A stretch of 64,000 bases of DNA from Limnanthes douglasii subsp. nivea (taxonomy: Eukaryota > Streptophyta > Magnoliopsida > Brassicales > Limnanthaceae), in contig JAUPFV010000005.1 of assembly GCA_036936605.1 (NCBI GenBank), positions 54,890,742 through 54,954,741 of the forward strand, given 5' to 3'. The notes beneath the pieces are model-generated. The model made no database searches, had not been told where the DNA came from, and saw only the letters and a list, made by a program, of their open reading frames with translations. Below, in pieces: positions 32,540 to 45,058 of the stretch; position 1 is the first letter of the stretch, and every line of letters begins with the position of its first letter. Position numbers and translations under genes: made by a program.

Positions 32540-33830
32540 TGTTTGGAATATCATTTTTTAATAACTCGCAAATCTCATACCAACACGGTAAACCATGCGT
32601 TGTTCGGAGCGCAATTTTTTTTTTTTATAGAATCCTATTTAATATTATCAATGTTTTCTAAAGAGTTAGAAATGATTTATAAAGAAATGTTTGAGATGTT
32701 ACCTTTGATTTTGTTGAACAACATATTTCCATATTTGTGTTGTACCATTAAACGACTCTTTTTTAACAATCCTTTAGTTACTTCATATTGCATCTCGACT
32801 AAACACTTCATATTACCCAAAAATAACTTGAAGTTAAGCATATTCATGCCAGCAATATGTTTTAGGTTGGAATGAGCGCTCTTCACCCAGTTAGTGGTTG
32901 TGTTACTGAAATCAATTAATTCATTAGCTTTCCATGTGACAAACTTATTAATATATCAAATTAACGAAGGATTTTCGGTGTATTTGATTGCTTGAGTATA
33001 ATTTTAAAACTTATGCTTCATCTGAGTCCAACTATATTTGAATTCATGTTCGGTCTCCATATAAATTCTTTCATTCCATAAACCCATAAATACTTTTTTA
33101 TATTTGAAAACACTCTTGTTAATATGTCATTGACATATCATGTGCGTTGTTTTTTGAAATATTTTTTCTAGAGTATTCATCAATGTTAAGTCCATATTCC
33201 TAAATACCATAATCGGTTTTTTGATTGAGCTAACTTCCATTAAAGATTGCAAATAATCTAATACCCATTTGAAATTGTTAACTTTCTCCCTGAAGATAAA
33301 CACAAATCCAAAATAAAAATTCAAATTGGGTAAGGTTTTTTTCGACGATCTCAAACGAAGGTATCTCGTACCTTATAATTTTGTAGGTGTTATCATTATA
33401 AGAACTTTTAGAAATGACCATAACAAATCTACACTAACGTGTGCAAATAAGATATATGCCATATTTTTCACTTAAATCTCCATATAACCTATGTTATTAA
33501 AAATAATTTAACATTTTGAGTTCATTTAACATGTACAACAATCATGACCAACCAAATTTATGCACAAACCGTTTGTTTTAGTCGGATTTGTATACACTAC
33601 GCATGCTTGACAAATTTTCAATGTCAAAATATTTTAATATGTTCAAATTACATTTAGGGAAAGATCCTGCTAAGGTAAGTTATTCTATGTATTCCAATTC
33701 ATCTTTTGATAATTTAGTCACGTACTAATGACTTTTAAAGTGTTTTACCATTAGATGGTTGCGCGGTCCGTTTATAATCTTTAAAAACCATTGATTTGAA
33801 GTGATAAGATTTCTCATTAGCTTGAAATGA
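32540..33830 (-). pseudogene. Second MULE transposase pseudogene (MULE II)
   Basis: Read right to left, it begins near 33825 with NQWFLKIINGPRNHLMVKHF. Then come KLSKDELEYIE (about 33690) and ENLSSMRSVYK. The first catalytic Asp region near 33390 reads LIMITPTKL in one frame. The frame that gives RYEIPSFEIVE starts within it, which points to a one-base loss at the Asp codon. NFKWVLDYLQSLME and VFRNMDLTLMNTLEKIF (33150-33290) match the second motif, with its Asp context changed. KSAHSNLKHIAGMNMLNFKL (32886) and LRTTHGLPCWYEICE (about 32550-32612, SWIM-like) complete the C-terminal part lacking in MULE I. Stops are frequent. Confidence 0.78.
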
Positions 33831-34780
33831 CATCCACACTATTTGTTATGGTCAACGTTATCTTAAGATAATTTAGCTCAACCACCATTTTATAAAACTC
33901 CAGATCACTCACATTCAATGGATAGTAGAAAAGTCATCTGTTATGTCCATCATCTTGACGTATTAATATAATAACAAACCTATTTTCCTTATTTATTCTT
34001 CTAAATAACTCACACAATTCGTATTTCGTTTAATAAATTGCTATAAAAATGACTATAATTTTAGACGGATGCAAGTTCGACTCGATCCATATAATTTTCC
34101 TGTTATAATACAATATTACATAAGTCAAAATAAAAAGTAAAACATACTAAAAATTTAATGCACTTGACCAATTTTAGCGAAACTTGGGTGAGTTCCAATG
34201 ACATATGGTAATGGCTCTAGTACCCCCATAATTGACTATGCAGTGATGGTACTAAGTCCATGTACCACAAAACACAGGTTTATCTAGAGCTACTTGCCAG
34301 ATTTTGACCAATGCTTTTTAAAATTACTTATATTAAAAAAACTGATATAAGTTGAGTTTGATCCTCAATCAAGAAATTAATATAGTTTTGACCATAAAAC
34401 TATTCTTTTAATATCGTTGACGAGATAGAGTTTTGTTTGGTCCGTATTATGTAAGTTGGCATTAAATATCTATAAAGAGTAAAATCAGGTTATTATGTTT
34501 TTCAATGTAATCTATAAATAATCACCCAACATTAAACTCATTTACCAATAACTATTTAAGGTTTGATAAAATCTGCATAACTATCTGATATTAAATTAAA
34601 AGTACCGATAACCATGTGGTAGTCCGAAATAACCCTTAACCAGTTATTATATCTTGTTTTTTTTAAATTCTATATATTTCAAACTACAACTCCAAAAAAT
34701 ATCATAAAACACCATTGGTTTTGTTTTTTTAGACGAACAAAACTAGATCCATAAAATGTATTTTTTGATATTTTTTATTA
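33831..34780. other. AT-rich spacer without a recognised gene
   Basis: This region may include the diverged N-terminal part of MULE II near 33830-33990. Nothing else is recognised. Confidence 0.35.
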
Positions 34781-35210
34781 TTTAGTTGCGTAATTATGTG
34801 TAATTGGGTTGCAAAATCAGTATGAAAAAACAATTATGTTCACTTGCAGAATTACGTGTAATTAGATTGCGGAAAAATAGTTATGTTCCAATTACAGAAT
34901 TACGTATAGTTGGGCTGCGAAAAAGCAAATGTGTTCTAGTTACGAAATTACGTGTAAATGAGTTATGTAAATAAGAAGAAAATAGTTGCGTAAATAGAAT
35001 TTAGTTGCAAAAAAAACTATGTCCAGTTCCAAAATTACGTGCAAATATATACGTAAATAAGAAGAAATTAGTTGTATAAATAGGATTTTGGTTGCGAAAT
35101 AAGTTCCTAAAAAACAACTAATTTCCAGTTGCAGAATTGTGTGTAATTTGCGGTCTAAAAACAAATGTATTTCAGTTGCGTAATTATAAATAATTTGTTT
35201 ACGAAAATAA
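34781..35210. repeat. Degenerate repeat of AGTTGCGnAATTACGTGTAATT
   Basis: GAATTACGTGTAATT-like phrases preceded by GTTGCAG or GTTGCGT recur near 34786, 34848, 34904, 34945, 35028, 35125 and 35177. They alternate with AAATAAGAAGAAA(A/T)TAGTTG. The array is irregular. It shares TTGCG(A/T)AAATAAG with the repeats at 10.2-11.2 kb and 60.3-60.6 kb. Confidence 0.55.
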
Positions 35211-35844
35211 GAAAAATATAAAAAAGTTCTAACTTTTGCTAATAGATTTTATCTTGTTTTTTTATAAGTAGAAGTATACGTGCTTTTAATGTTATTATTT
35301 TTAAATTAGAGGTCGAAAAATATGAAATTTGAAAGGTTAAAAATAACTAATTATTAAAATGCACGTGTTTTGTGTGTTCAAAAATATCGTTGAAAATATT
35401 TATATTATACTTAATTTTTTGATAAATTTTAAAACTTTTATATTATTGGAATTTTAATTTCCTCTGATGCTATCATTCTTACTATAAACTAATTAAATGG
35501 TTTAACCGTTTAATTTTTTATTATAAATGTTAAATTGATTTTTAAAAAGACTAACTTATTTTTGAGACAAAACCATATTATATATATATATCCCTCCAGA
35601 AAAAAAATTAAAAAAATAAAAATAAAAGTGCATTATTAAATAGCTTGTCAATATTTTTTTCAAAAGTTTAAACTAAATTTAAACTAATACTTGTAATGAG
35701 AAAATACATAAATGATCCATAACATCGACTAAAATCATGATTAGTGATGGTCATTTATTTGAAAGCAATTGTTTATAAACAAGTGCTTTGTTGTATTCAT
35801 GGTAATTATTGGTAGCTTTTTTTTTTCATATATAATCACTGTAA

Positions 35845-35946
35845 GCGGCCCTCCCTAAGGGCAAGGAGTTGCCGCCCCAATTACCTCCAGTAACTTATGG
35901 ATACCGGATCGATGCAGTTGAAGACGATGACGATAAAACCGAGTAA
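35845..35946 (+). pseudogene. Isolated coding-like fragment of 33 codons, possibly a captured last exon
   Basis: In a strongly AT-rich setting, about 100 bp of balanced composition reads AALPKGKELPPQLPPVTYGY, then RIDAVEDDDDKTE and a TAA stop. A splice-acceptor-like GTAAG|CG stands at its left edge. The Pro/Lys-rich start and acidic end look like a real protein C-terminus. I do not recognise the protein. No upstream exon is visible. Confidence 0.35.
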
Positions 35947-37026
35947 AATAAGATATTTTTTACATTACTTTCGCTTAGAGCACATCATTTATCCATTGCT
36001 GCAGAAAAAAAGAACCCATTGAAATGGAGGAAGAGGAATATTTTTTTTGTTGTTCTCTGTTTTAATTTTAATGCGGAGAAAAAGAACCCAGATTTTTGTT
36101 TTTTTATCATAATTTTTTTAAATATTATTAATATAATATTTTTCATCTCAATTATCTATAATGGAGTTCGACAAACATCATGAAAACAAAAGTCGACAAA
36201 TATCATTTATATGATTTAGTAATGTTTTTTTCATCTAGATATATAATTTTTAGGATGTTTTTTAGATTTATAGTTTAGGGCTTACATGAGTTACATCTTT
36301 GGTGGATTTTTTTTCTAAATTTATTAAATTTTCAAACACAAATTTTGAAACTATTGTATTTATTAATTTATTTTAATAAACTTTTTATAATTGAATATTA
36401 GTTTAATAGTGATATTATTTATATATATTTGATTTTTTTTATTATAGGTAAGATTGACCTGAATTTTTGAATCTTTGAAAAGAATAGATAATATAATAAT
36501 TTGTTCTTAAACAAAATAATATTTATTTATCATCAAAATAATTAAGTAATTCATTTTTTTAAAACCTTTTTTATGTTTAAAAATTTGGTATATTTTAATT
36601 ATTTAATTATGTAATTTTGAAACTTTATTTTACATTTCAAAGTTTATTTACTACTTTTTATATAATGTTTTGAAATTTTTCCAATTTTGATGTTTATTTT
36701 ATTTTGAAATAATCTGACTATTTTTTAATTTGGTTTGACTATATATATATATATATATAATTTTTTAATTTGGTCTAAAATTTGTTTTTACTTACCCAAT
36801 CATACCACAACAGATCTATTTTACAAATAGATCCAACTTATTTAAGAAAAGACTCAATTATCCTAAAAAAACAAAACAATTGCAGCTCCAAATCATTTAG
36901 CCCCAATTTCAAAATCTGTTGTTTCTCGTTAAACTTTCTTTGTCATATGATCAAATTCATTAAAGATAAAATTGTATTTAAAATTTAAATTTGGACTAGT
37001 GGGTGATATTGGTAAATCGCTGGATT
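35947..37026. other. AT-rich spacer with a short AT microsatellite
   Basis: An (AT)n run at 36740-36759 lies between two direct copies of TTTTTTAATTTGGT (36721-36734 and 36762-36775). No gene is recognised. Confidence 0.5.
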
Positions 37027-37034
37027 TATATATA

Positions 37035-37091
<57 letters not shown>
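37027..37091. repeat. Compound microsatellite (TA)n-(TAA)n
   Basis: About 13 TA units pass directly into about 13 TAA units. Confidence 0.95.
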
Positions 37092-38193
37092 TGTTTATTT
37101 AGATATTTTTGATAAGTTTTATGTTATATAATAATTTATTAATTACTTTATATATTTGGTTTGAAAATTTATGCTTATTTCTTTGGCTTTCTATTCCTAT
37201 TTTGGTGCTAGTCAAAATCTATTTACCCTAATTTCACGTTTTACTAAAACAACAAACAATAAACTATATTTACTGTGCTCAGCTGAAGTTTGGTGTAAAG
37301 TATGTTTTTTCTTTTCAATTCTTTCAATGTTTAATGCTATTTGTTTGGTGCGAATGGTTTCCACGTACAATTTTTTGTCAAATATTTCTATAGTTAGAGA
37401 TTCTGAGAAGATGAGTTTATTTGCTAAATTGGATTCGGGAGGGTTGAAACTTGAAAGTCCTTGATCCTTCAAAACATACATCATATTTGTAAATATTGTC
37501 ACACCAAAAAAATATTTGTAAATATTGCGTAGTGTTAATTATTTGCTTGATATATTTGATATTTTTGTAGTTTTATTTCTTAAATAAAAAATACTATACG
37601 AAATATAAGAAGATTATGGAAAGCAATATTAAATATCAAATATCTATTAATAAAATTTAGTAAAAAGAATATTATTTTATTCTAAAATTATACACATAAA
37701 AAGGTAAATTTTTTTTATTATATTCGTTGTACATGTACAGCTTTACGCCCAACAGTGGTGAAAAAAAATTCAAGATACGTATAACATCACTGGTTCTTAG
37801 TGAGGAACTCGTGGCCGCTTCTTGGGCATAAACATAAGTCGACAATAACAATTAAGAAGAGCAAAGAGTAATAGTGTAATAGAGAATGAAGAAGCGAATG
37901 ACGTTGGAATATACGAATTTCTACAACGAAGCTAGTCAACTCATCAACTTGTGTGGTCGTACGTGACCCATCTTTTGTTAAGGAGATTTTAGGAGATTGT
38001 CATATTGCTAAGGTTTTGTTTTTTCTTAGGATTTCAATCGACTTGAACATGTTACATACCCATTTTGAGAAAATCTTGTAAAAAGATTTGTAATTTTTTT
38101 TTACAAATTTTTGTTTTTTCACCAAACCCATATACACAAATTTTCAAACTTTTCTGATTTGTAAAATGAAAAAGACGCAGTTTTGATTGAGCC
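37092..38193 (+). promoter_or_regulatory. Upstream region of the folate-biopterin transporter gene
   Basis: AT-rich DNA precedes the start codon at 38194. The 37171-37464 open frame has no recognisable protein motif and is not called. A GC-richer patch (37738-37985) with TCACTGGTTCTTAG and GTGGCCGCTTC may lie near the promoter. CTTTT-rich sequence at 38090-38160 may be leader. The transcription start is not determined. Confidence 0.35.
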
Positions 38194-40623
38194 ATGGTTG
38201 AGGAAGAGAGTCTTCAGAGTTGTATGGAACAAGGGAACGAACCAAGAGCAGGAGGAGGAGAGGGAGGAGGAGAAAGGGTATTTAGATTTTTGTTGACTCC
38301 ATTTTCATGGATCAAAAGGATGTGCGTAGAAACTCATTGGACTTTTGTGTTTGGTGTGGTTTCCATTTATGGGATAAACGAGGGATTTGGCTATGCGCTT
38401 AATCGTGTGGCTACGGATTATTACATGAAAGATGTTCAAAAGGTTCAACCTTCTGAATCCCAGATTTTCGAAGCCATCACTAAAATTCCATGGATTGTCA
38501 AGCCTCTTTGGGGCATTCTCACTGATGTTGTTCCTATTTTCAGATACCGTAGGCGCCCTTATTTCATCTTAGCTGGTAAAAGAACCTACTATCTATCTAT
38601 CTTCTTAGTATTACTATCCATTTAGTATTTAGTATTTAGTATTTAGTAAGAGTTATTTCTAATTATGCTTGTTTATATAAATTCACCAATTGAGTAATGA
38701 AAATATGTGAAAGTGCTATGAGGTTATGTGCCAGAAGATAATCATTAATGCCTTTGTCCCTGCGAGTGAAATGCAGTTGATATGTTTATAAGTGCAATGC
38801 CTGTTATGGGACAGGTTATTGTCATTTCATTTAGAAATGCCCATGCTACACGTGAAGGGGCGTGTTAGTATTATTCCATCGACACAAACCACTTTAACTA
38901 AAAAAACTGAAGTTATATTGTTGGGGTAATGATATGTCAGGTATGATTGGCGTAATTTCGAGGCTGTCGATAGCATGCAACAGCAAGCTACACATTGTAT
39001 TTGCATTGTTGACATTAACAGCAGGACGTGCAAGTGTGGCTATAGCAGACGTGACGATAGATGCCTGCGTTGCACAGAACAGTATAGACCATCCTTCTCT
39101 TGCTCCTGACTTACAAAGCTTGTGTCAATTTAGCGGCTCTATTGGATCTTTACTTGGATTTTCCATAAGTGGTATTTTACTTCACCTAATCGGTCCTAAG
39201 GCAGTTTTCGGTTTCCTGGCCATTCCATCTGGACTTGTATGTTTAGTTGGAATTCTGCTCGACGAGCCTTACGTGCCTGACTTAACTTACAAACAGGTAA
39301 TTTTAAAGCTCCTGATTTAAATACTCCCTACAGTTTTTTATACCTTTTTTCATTTAAATTACTTTTAGGTCGGTGAAGAGTTTATTGATGCCGGAAAAGC
39401 AATGTGGACAAGATTTAAATGCCCGGATGTATGGAGAACGTGTTTATATATGTACATGTCTTTTGCTTTGAGTCTCGACATCCACGAGGGCTTGTTTTAT
39501 TGGTTCACAGACGCCAAGGGTGGTCCTTCTTTCTCTCAGGTATTCTTCTCATCTGAAGTTTCTCTTCTATGCACCAGCTTACAAATCCTCTTCAATAACC
39601 TAGCTCTAGCTCATTTGATATAACTACATTTAAGTATAATTATGAGCTTGTCCTTCCATAAAAAAATACAACCTTATAAATCATAATCAAATCTTTTATC
39701 AATGGTTAGAGAAAATTGAATGAAACTTTGAGTACACCGGTGTCCTTAACATAATTTCAGCACTCACCCTTTTTATATAAATATATAAGCAAATCAAATG
39801 TTTTTTTCTTGCCCATCCAAACAAGTGAAGGATTCATTTCCGTTCGCTTTCAACACAAGTAAGACTTTTTCTGTTTTGAGTCTTCGATACTGATTAACGG
39901 TTTTGTCCCAAAAAGAAGCATTACAAAATTTTAAAGTGAACCAGTACTAAAAATAATGTTAGATGGTTTTATCCGACAAAATGTGCTTCACAAACTTAGA
40001 ACTTGAACTAATTACGTGGGACGTTGCAGGAGACTGTTGGATTTATATTCTCAGTTGGCTCCGTAGGCTCATTGTTGGGTGTCACTCTTTACCAACTACT
40101 CTTAAAAGATCTTCCTTTCCGGAACCTTCTGTTATGGACTCAGCTACTATATGGGTTATCAGGAATGTTAGACCTTGTTCTCGTTCTTCGGCTAAATTTA
40201 AAACTCGGGATACCGGATTATTTCCTCATTGTCATAGACAAAGGTGTCTCTCAATTGTTCTGGAAACTCAAATGGATGCCATTTCTCGTTCTAAGTACCA
40301 AGATTTGTCCTCCAGGGACTACAGGAACTTTCTTTGCTTTGCTGATGTCGATAGACAATGCCGGGACAATGACATCATCTCGGGCCGGAGGCTTATTACT
40401 ACATGCATTAAAGGTCACACGGACAGAATTCAGTAATCTTTGGTTGGCAGTTTTGGTTAGAAACATATTGAGGGTTTGTCCTCTATTCCTTCTGTTTTTG
40501 GTGCCTCGAGAAGATCACAATTCCTTTGAGGTTCTTCCTGCTGAAATCTCGAGCTCGGATGACTTGAGAGAATTATCAGAAACAGCTCATTTGGAGTTGG
40601 CTCCCCTTGTTGGTCATGTTTGA
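38194..40623 (+). CDS. Folate-biopterin transporter family protein, 4 exons, 500 aa
   Basis: Exons are 38194-38575, 38941-39296, 39369-39539 and 40030-40623; phases agree and the product is 500 aa. It belongs to the folate-biopterin transporter (FBT/BT1) branch of the major facilitator superfamily, which moves folates or pterins across membranes. Conserved stretches are DYYMKDVQKVQPSESQIFEA, KIPWIVKPLWGILTDVVPIF, RYRRRPYFILAG, AIADVTIDACVAQNS, HPSLAPDLQSLCQ, DIHEGLFYWFTDAKGGPSFS and KWMPFLVLSTKICPPGTTGT. About twelve hydrophobic segments are visible. The N-terminus is Gly/Glu-rich without a clear transit peptide, so the membrane is not determined; plastid and plasma-membrane members are known. 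The start has a good context (GCCATGG). A run of TTTAGTA heptamers lies in intron 1. The gene appears intact. It is closest in my memory to the Arabidopsis transporter 2-like group. Confidence 0.93.
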
Positions 40624-41001
40624 TCGTAGTAGTTAGCGTGGGCGGGGATAAATTGCATCATGTCGCGGGATTGGATTTTTGTTTGGGTTTGGAAATCTTG
40701 CCAGTTAAGAGTATAGGCTACTTGTAATATAATACCTATATTCACAGGAAAAATTAAATGTATGGTCTTTTTAACATCTGTTATATTGTTTGGTTATTTT
40801 TTACAGTTGAATACTATACGTATAATTTTTTACTATACTCTTTCGCGACTTTTATAACCTCGTTTCCATTTGTGGCGGTGAGAATGTGAGATGAGAAAAG
40901 GTTTCGATTGTTGAAAATTTAATCTATACTTTACAGTGGACATGCATTTCTGTGTCAATTTCATTTTATGTTCTGTCACACTATCTAGTATATAAGTTAT
41001 A
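40624..41001. other. 3' region of the transporter gene
   Basis: T/A-rich sequence with several AATAAA-like signals (for example ATAATACCTATATT near 40729). No gene is seen. Confidence 0.4.
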
Positions 41002-42123
41002 GTGAAAATCAACTGCATGATAAGAGGGAATAGAAAAAGCTTTAAAAAACGGAGCAAGGATTGCCTAAGCGGTTTTTGGATTCAATATCAGAAGCAGCCA
41101 TTCTTCTGGCCGTCCTCACCTCCCGAAGACATGGAGGCTGGTGAAGGCTTTTCACCTCAGCCACAAACACAATCTTCAGCAACAATCGTACGGTAAAAGC
41201 ATTTCCCAACCATCTCACTTTGTTCTAGAAACAAAGCATCCCCAAACAATATCAGCCTAAAGTCTCAACCAACGGAAGTGAGAACTTCCTTTCCTGCATC
41301 AGAATAAAGATAAACTTCAACCAGGAAATGAACACCCAATGAACAATCTTGAAACAATAACAAATGTCAGATTAAACCCAGCATTTGAGCATTCCTCACT
41401 TATGGCCAATCTGCAAAATAAAAAAATTGGATACCCTCTGTCATACGTAGAAATCACAAAATCAAAATCAATGGACTTATTTGAAGACAATCGCAAGATT
41501 CAACATAAAAAGGATCACATGGAGATTCAGTTTCCAGCAAAGGTTAAATATAGCCTATTTCAAAACTCTAAACGCACATCAGTAAGTAAAGTTTCTTCAG
41601 GAAGACCTCAGTTGGTAGCAATCCAGAAATTCTTGGATATTTTTGGTTTCCATGGAAAATACAGTTTTTTTTCTTCAGTGGAATGTAAGACGTATGTTTC
41701 TCGGGGTCCAAGTTCACTTGGATTAATAATAGGAAATGTAAGCGTTTAGATAAAATGTTTTGTAATTCTGGCGGGTTAGCTGGTAACACAATGGTGAAAC
41801 ATCTCTTTAGGACATGCGCCGGTCATACTCCGCTGTATAATTCAATTGTCTAAGATCAAAACCAAATTAAAACCTCTTTCAAATTCCAAAATATGTGGGC
41901 CTTGCATCCAGGGTTCCTAAACATTGTGGAGGAAAATTGGAAAGAAGTAAAATGGTCTTCATATTCAGTTTTTTTAGAACAAATTGAAAAGATTGAAGTT
42001 CAAGTGAAAATGCTGGATTTCAGAGGTTTTTGGCAACATATTTGAAGCCATAATACAAGCTCAAGAGGAAGTTGAATTTATGGAAACTAGTTTTGAGATC
42101 ACTTTGAGTACATAAGATAAGCT

Positions 42124-43430
42124 ATGTTGGATAAAGCTCAAGCTAACCTCCTCCAACTGTTGGCCAAAGAAAATGCTTATTGGGAGCAGAAGAGCAATAT
42201 AAATTGGCTTAAGGATGAAGACAAAAACTCAGCTAATTCTCATAAATACATCAAGAGAAAAGTGAGATACAATAAAATCCAAGGTGTAATGAGGGGAGGC
42301 AACTGGATTAGTGACCAATCTAAATTAGGTAAAGATGTTGAAGAATACTTCAAAACTCTATTAACGGAACAGCCAACCCAAGTAGAATTAGATGATCTAT
42401 ATAGTTATATTTCTAAGTTAATCAATGAAGAAGACAATATGAAGTTTTTTGTCTTACCTTCAGATGAGGAGATTTATGAAGTTATGAAGTCCTTAAGCCT
42501 AATTAGTACTACTGGGGTGGATGGCTTCAATGCTAGGTTCCATCAACATTACTGGTCCATAATTTCTCAAGATCTTTGCAAGACTATTGTGTCATTCTTC
42601 ATGGGTCATTCAATTCCTCAAGGTATCCATGCTGTTGTCATCTGCCTTATCCCCAAATATGAGTCTCCTAAATATTGGAAAGATTCCAGACCAGTAAGTC
42701 TATGCACCATGCTTGATAGAATTGACTCAACGACACTTAATAACAGACTATTAACAACTCATTCCTAAGATTATTTATTTGGAGCAAGAGGGAATTTTCA
42801 AAGGAATAAATATTCATGATAATATCCTCACTTTCCAGGAATTAGCCCAAGACCTCAATAGCAAAGTAAGAGGTGGAAATATTATGATTAAGATCGACTT
42901 GGCTAAAGCTTTTGAAAAACTATCCTTAAAATTTCTTTTCAGAATATTATATTTTTCTAACTTTAATAATAGATTCCAAAAATTAATTCTAAAGAGTATA
43001 AATTCAGCCAAATACTCAACTATAGTGAATGAGGAGCTCCCTGGCTTCTTTAATGATACAAAAGGGGTGAGACAAAGGGATCATTTATCCTCAAGTCTCT
43101 TTATTATTGGGAAGGAATATTTAGTTAGGGGTTTGAGGAATCTATTTGAAGAAAATATGCATTTGACATACAAGTTAAGGAGCTCATTGATCATACCCTG
43201 CTTACTTACGTTGATGATTTCATCATCTTTGCCAACGTTTCTGTCCCAAATCTTAAGCTCCTCAACAATTTTCTGCAATATTATCAAGATCGATATGGTC
43301 AGATTATAAGAAAAGAAAAAACCAAGTTTATTACATCTACAAAACGGCCTAATACAAAAATTGAAATGATGGAAACAATTACATGATTTACTCATGGTAT
43401 CCTGCCATTTAAATACCTTAGTATTTCAGT
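42124..43430 (+). pseudogene. LINE B reverse transcriptase, broken by a stop and a frameshift
   Basis: The first frame (42124-42768) carries WLKDEDKNSANSHKYIKRKV, LPSDEEIYEVMKSL, GVDGFNARFHQHYW and VVICLIPKYESPKYWKDSRP followed by VSLCTMLDRI. The second (42779-43309) carries GNIMIKIDLAKAFEKLSLKF, where the first catalytic Asp is in DLAKAF, and then GVRQRDHLSSSLF, in which the normal G(D)P has become RDH. The YVDD box is present near 43205-43225 but in another frame (LTYVDDFIIFANV), followed by KEKTKFI. The enzyme could not be made as one protein. Confidence 0.85.
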
Positions 43431-44699
43431 TCATATAAATAAAAATCTTTGTAATTTTTGTAATCTTTGTAATATTTGTAAATACCCCAGTAGACTACTT
43501 TCCTTTGGGGGTAGGCTTACCTTAATTCACTCAGTTCTTTTCACTATTCATTCATATTACATTCAAAACAGTATCCTCCCAGAAAGAATTATCAACATGA
43601 TTAAATGTATGTACGATAGGTTCTTTTGGGGCTCAACTGAATCTAGAGTTGCTATCAATTGGTCTAAATGGCTTCACATATTCAAGCCCTACGAGAGGGG
43701 GTATTAATATAAGAAGGATATAGGATCTTTAAACCTCAAACTCTTGCAAGTTAAGGTTCAATTTCAGCAGGCAGAAGACTCTTGGGTCTAAATTCATGAA
43801 GTTTGTTTACTGTCCTAACACACATCACATCATAGTTTATGCCAATAATAAAGGATCCAAAACCTGGAAGAGTCTTATGAACACTAGATATTTAGCTGAA
43901 AGATACATATAATGGATGTTAGAAAATGTGACATTGAATTCTAGACTGAGATATGGTGTAAGCCTGATCCTCTTATCTCTCTCTCAAATGAAGAAGATAA
44001 TTCATGGTACACTAAAGATAAAATAAATAATTACTGGATTAATGACCACTGGAACTTAAGGTTTCTATAGGAATAATGTCCTTCTTTCTCACATTGATTT
44101 TTTTTTGTAATTTTTTATTAAAGATCATGAGAATGACTCTATAATGCGTTCTCTTTCTGAATCGGGGAAATTCAGCACAAAGGAAACTTGGAGTTCTGTA
44201 AGATATAAAGGGAATGACTCCAATATTTTCAAAATAATTTGGAACTCAACAACAGCTAGAAAGTATCCTTTCTACTGTGGAGGATACTAACTAATTGGTT
44301 TCCAGTAGACTCTATATTATAGAATAGAAACTACTTTATGGATTCAAATTTTGAGAATTTGGATCAACCCAACATCTCTTTGTCCAATATAACATTGTTT
44401 GAGAAGTATGGAAATACTTCACATGTCTTTATGGTACTGTAATCAACATTAATATGACTCTTCCACATATTATAAGATGTTGGTTATAGTCAGTAAAAAA
44501 AATGTTCATATCAGGACTACCTTACCACCAATAATGTGGTGGGGGATTTAGGAATCAAGGAATAAGATCAAGCATGAAGATAAAATAATAAATTTTAATT
44601 CAATCTTAGCTCATATTAAGTACATTCTTTCTAGCATAAACCAAGCTTATATTCTTAAAAAAGCACAATGATACAGATGTTGTTTCTGCTCTAGGATGT

Positions 44700-45058
44700 T
44701 TTCATCATTAAATAAGCCTAGAAACCAGTATTCTTCTCAAATCGAACCCCCCCTCTCCCAAAGTAACAGATTGAACTTGAACTCAGATGGTTATTGTAGT
44801 CTTTCAGAGGTCACAAGTGGAGGTGGTTTAATAAAGGATAACAAGGGTGATCTAGTGATAACCTATTATGGGATCTACGGAAAACAAACCCCTCTAATAG
44901 CTGAATGTAAGGCTTTTCTTGATGAAATTTTTCTATGTAACGAAAAAGGTTTAAACTCTATAGATATTGAGATGAATTCAAGTCTTGTTATAGAATTGTT
45001 ATCTAAAAGAAAGCCCCATTCGTACTTGGTCTCATCTTACCTTGTTACACGAAGCTAA
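44700..45058 (+). pseudogene. LINE B C-terminal RNase H domain
   Basis: Residues RLNLNSDGYCSL (first Asp), GGGLIKDNKGDLVI, ECKAFLDEIFLCNEKGLNSI and DIEMNSSLVIELL follow the RNase H order of plant LINEs. The frame is open. Upstream at about 44160-44300 FSTKETWSSV and IIWNSTTARKYPFYC mark the zinc-binding region that normally precedes it. Confidence 0.75.

Noticed and set aside
32543..32875. 110-codon plus-strand frame
   Set aside because: The minus strand here carries conserved MULE motifs (SWIM-like and SAHSNLK), so the plus frame is a shadow.
37171..37502. Open frames of 97 (+) and 96 (-) codons upstream of the transporter
   Set aside because: They have no motif, no splice context and no neighbour relation. 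AT-rich DNA gives such frames by chance.
38617..38648. TTTAGTA heptamer run in intron 1 of the transporter gene
   Set aside because: It resembles the plant telomere repeat TTTAGGG but lacks the G-tract. It is only about four units long and is best seen as a simple repeat.
40251..40466. 71-codon minus-strand frame within the transporter gene
   Set aside because: It is a shadow of exon 4, whose plus frame matches the family along its whole length.
41040..41110. GGATTGCCTAAGCGG-like phrase suggesting a tRNA
   Set aside because: No matching acceptor stem, anticodon arm or T-loop GGTTCGAAT was found. It lies at the start of LINE B.
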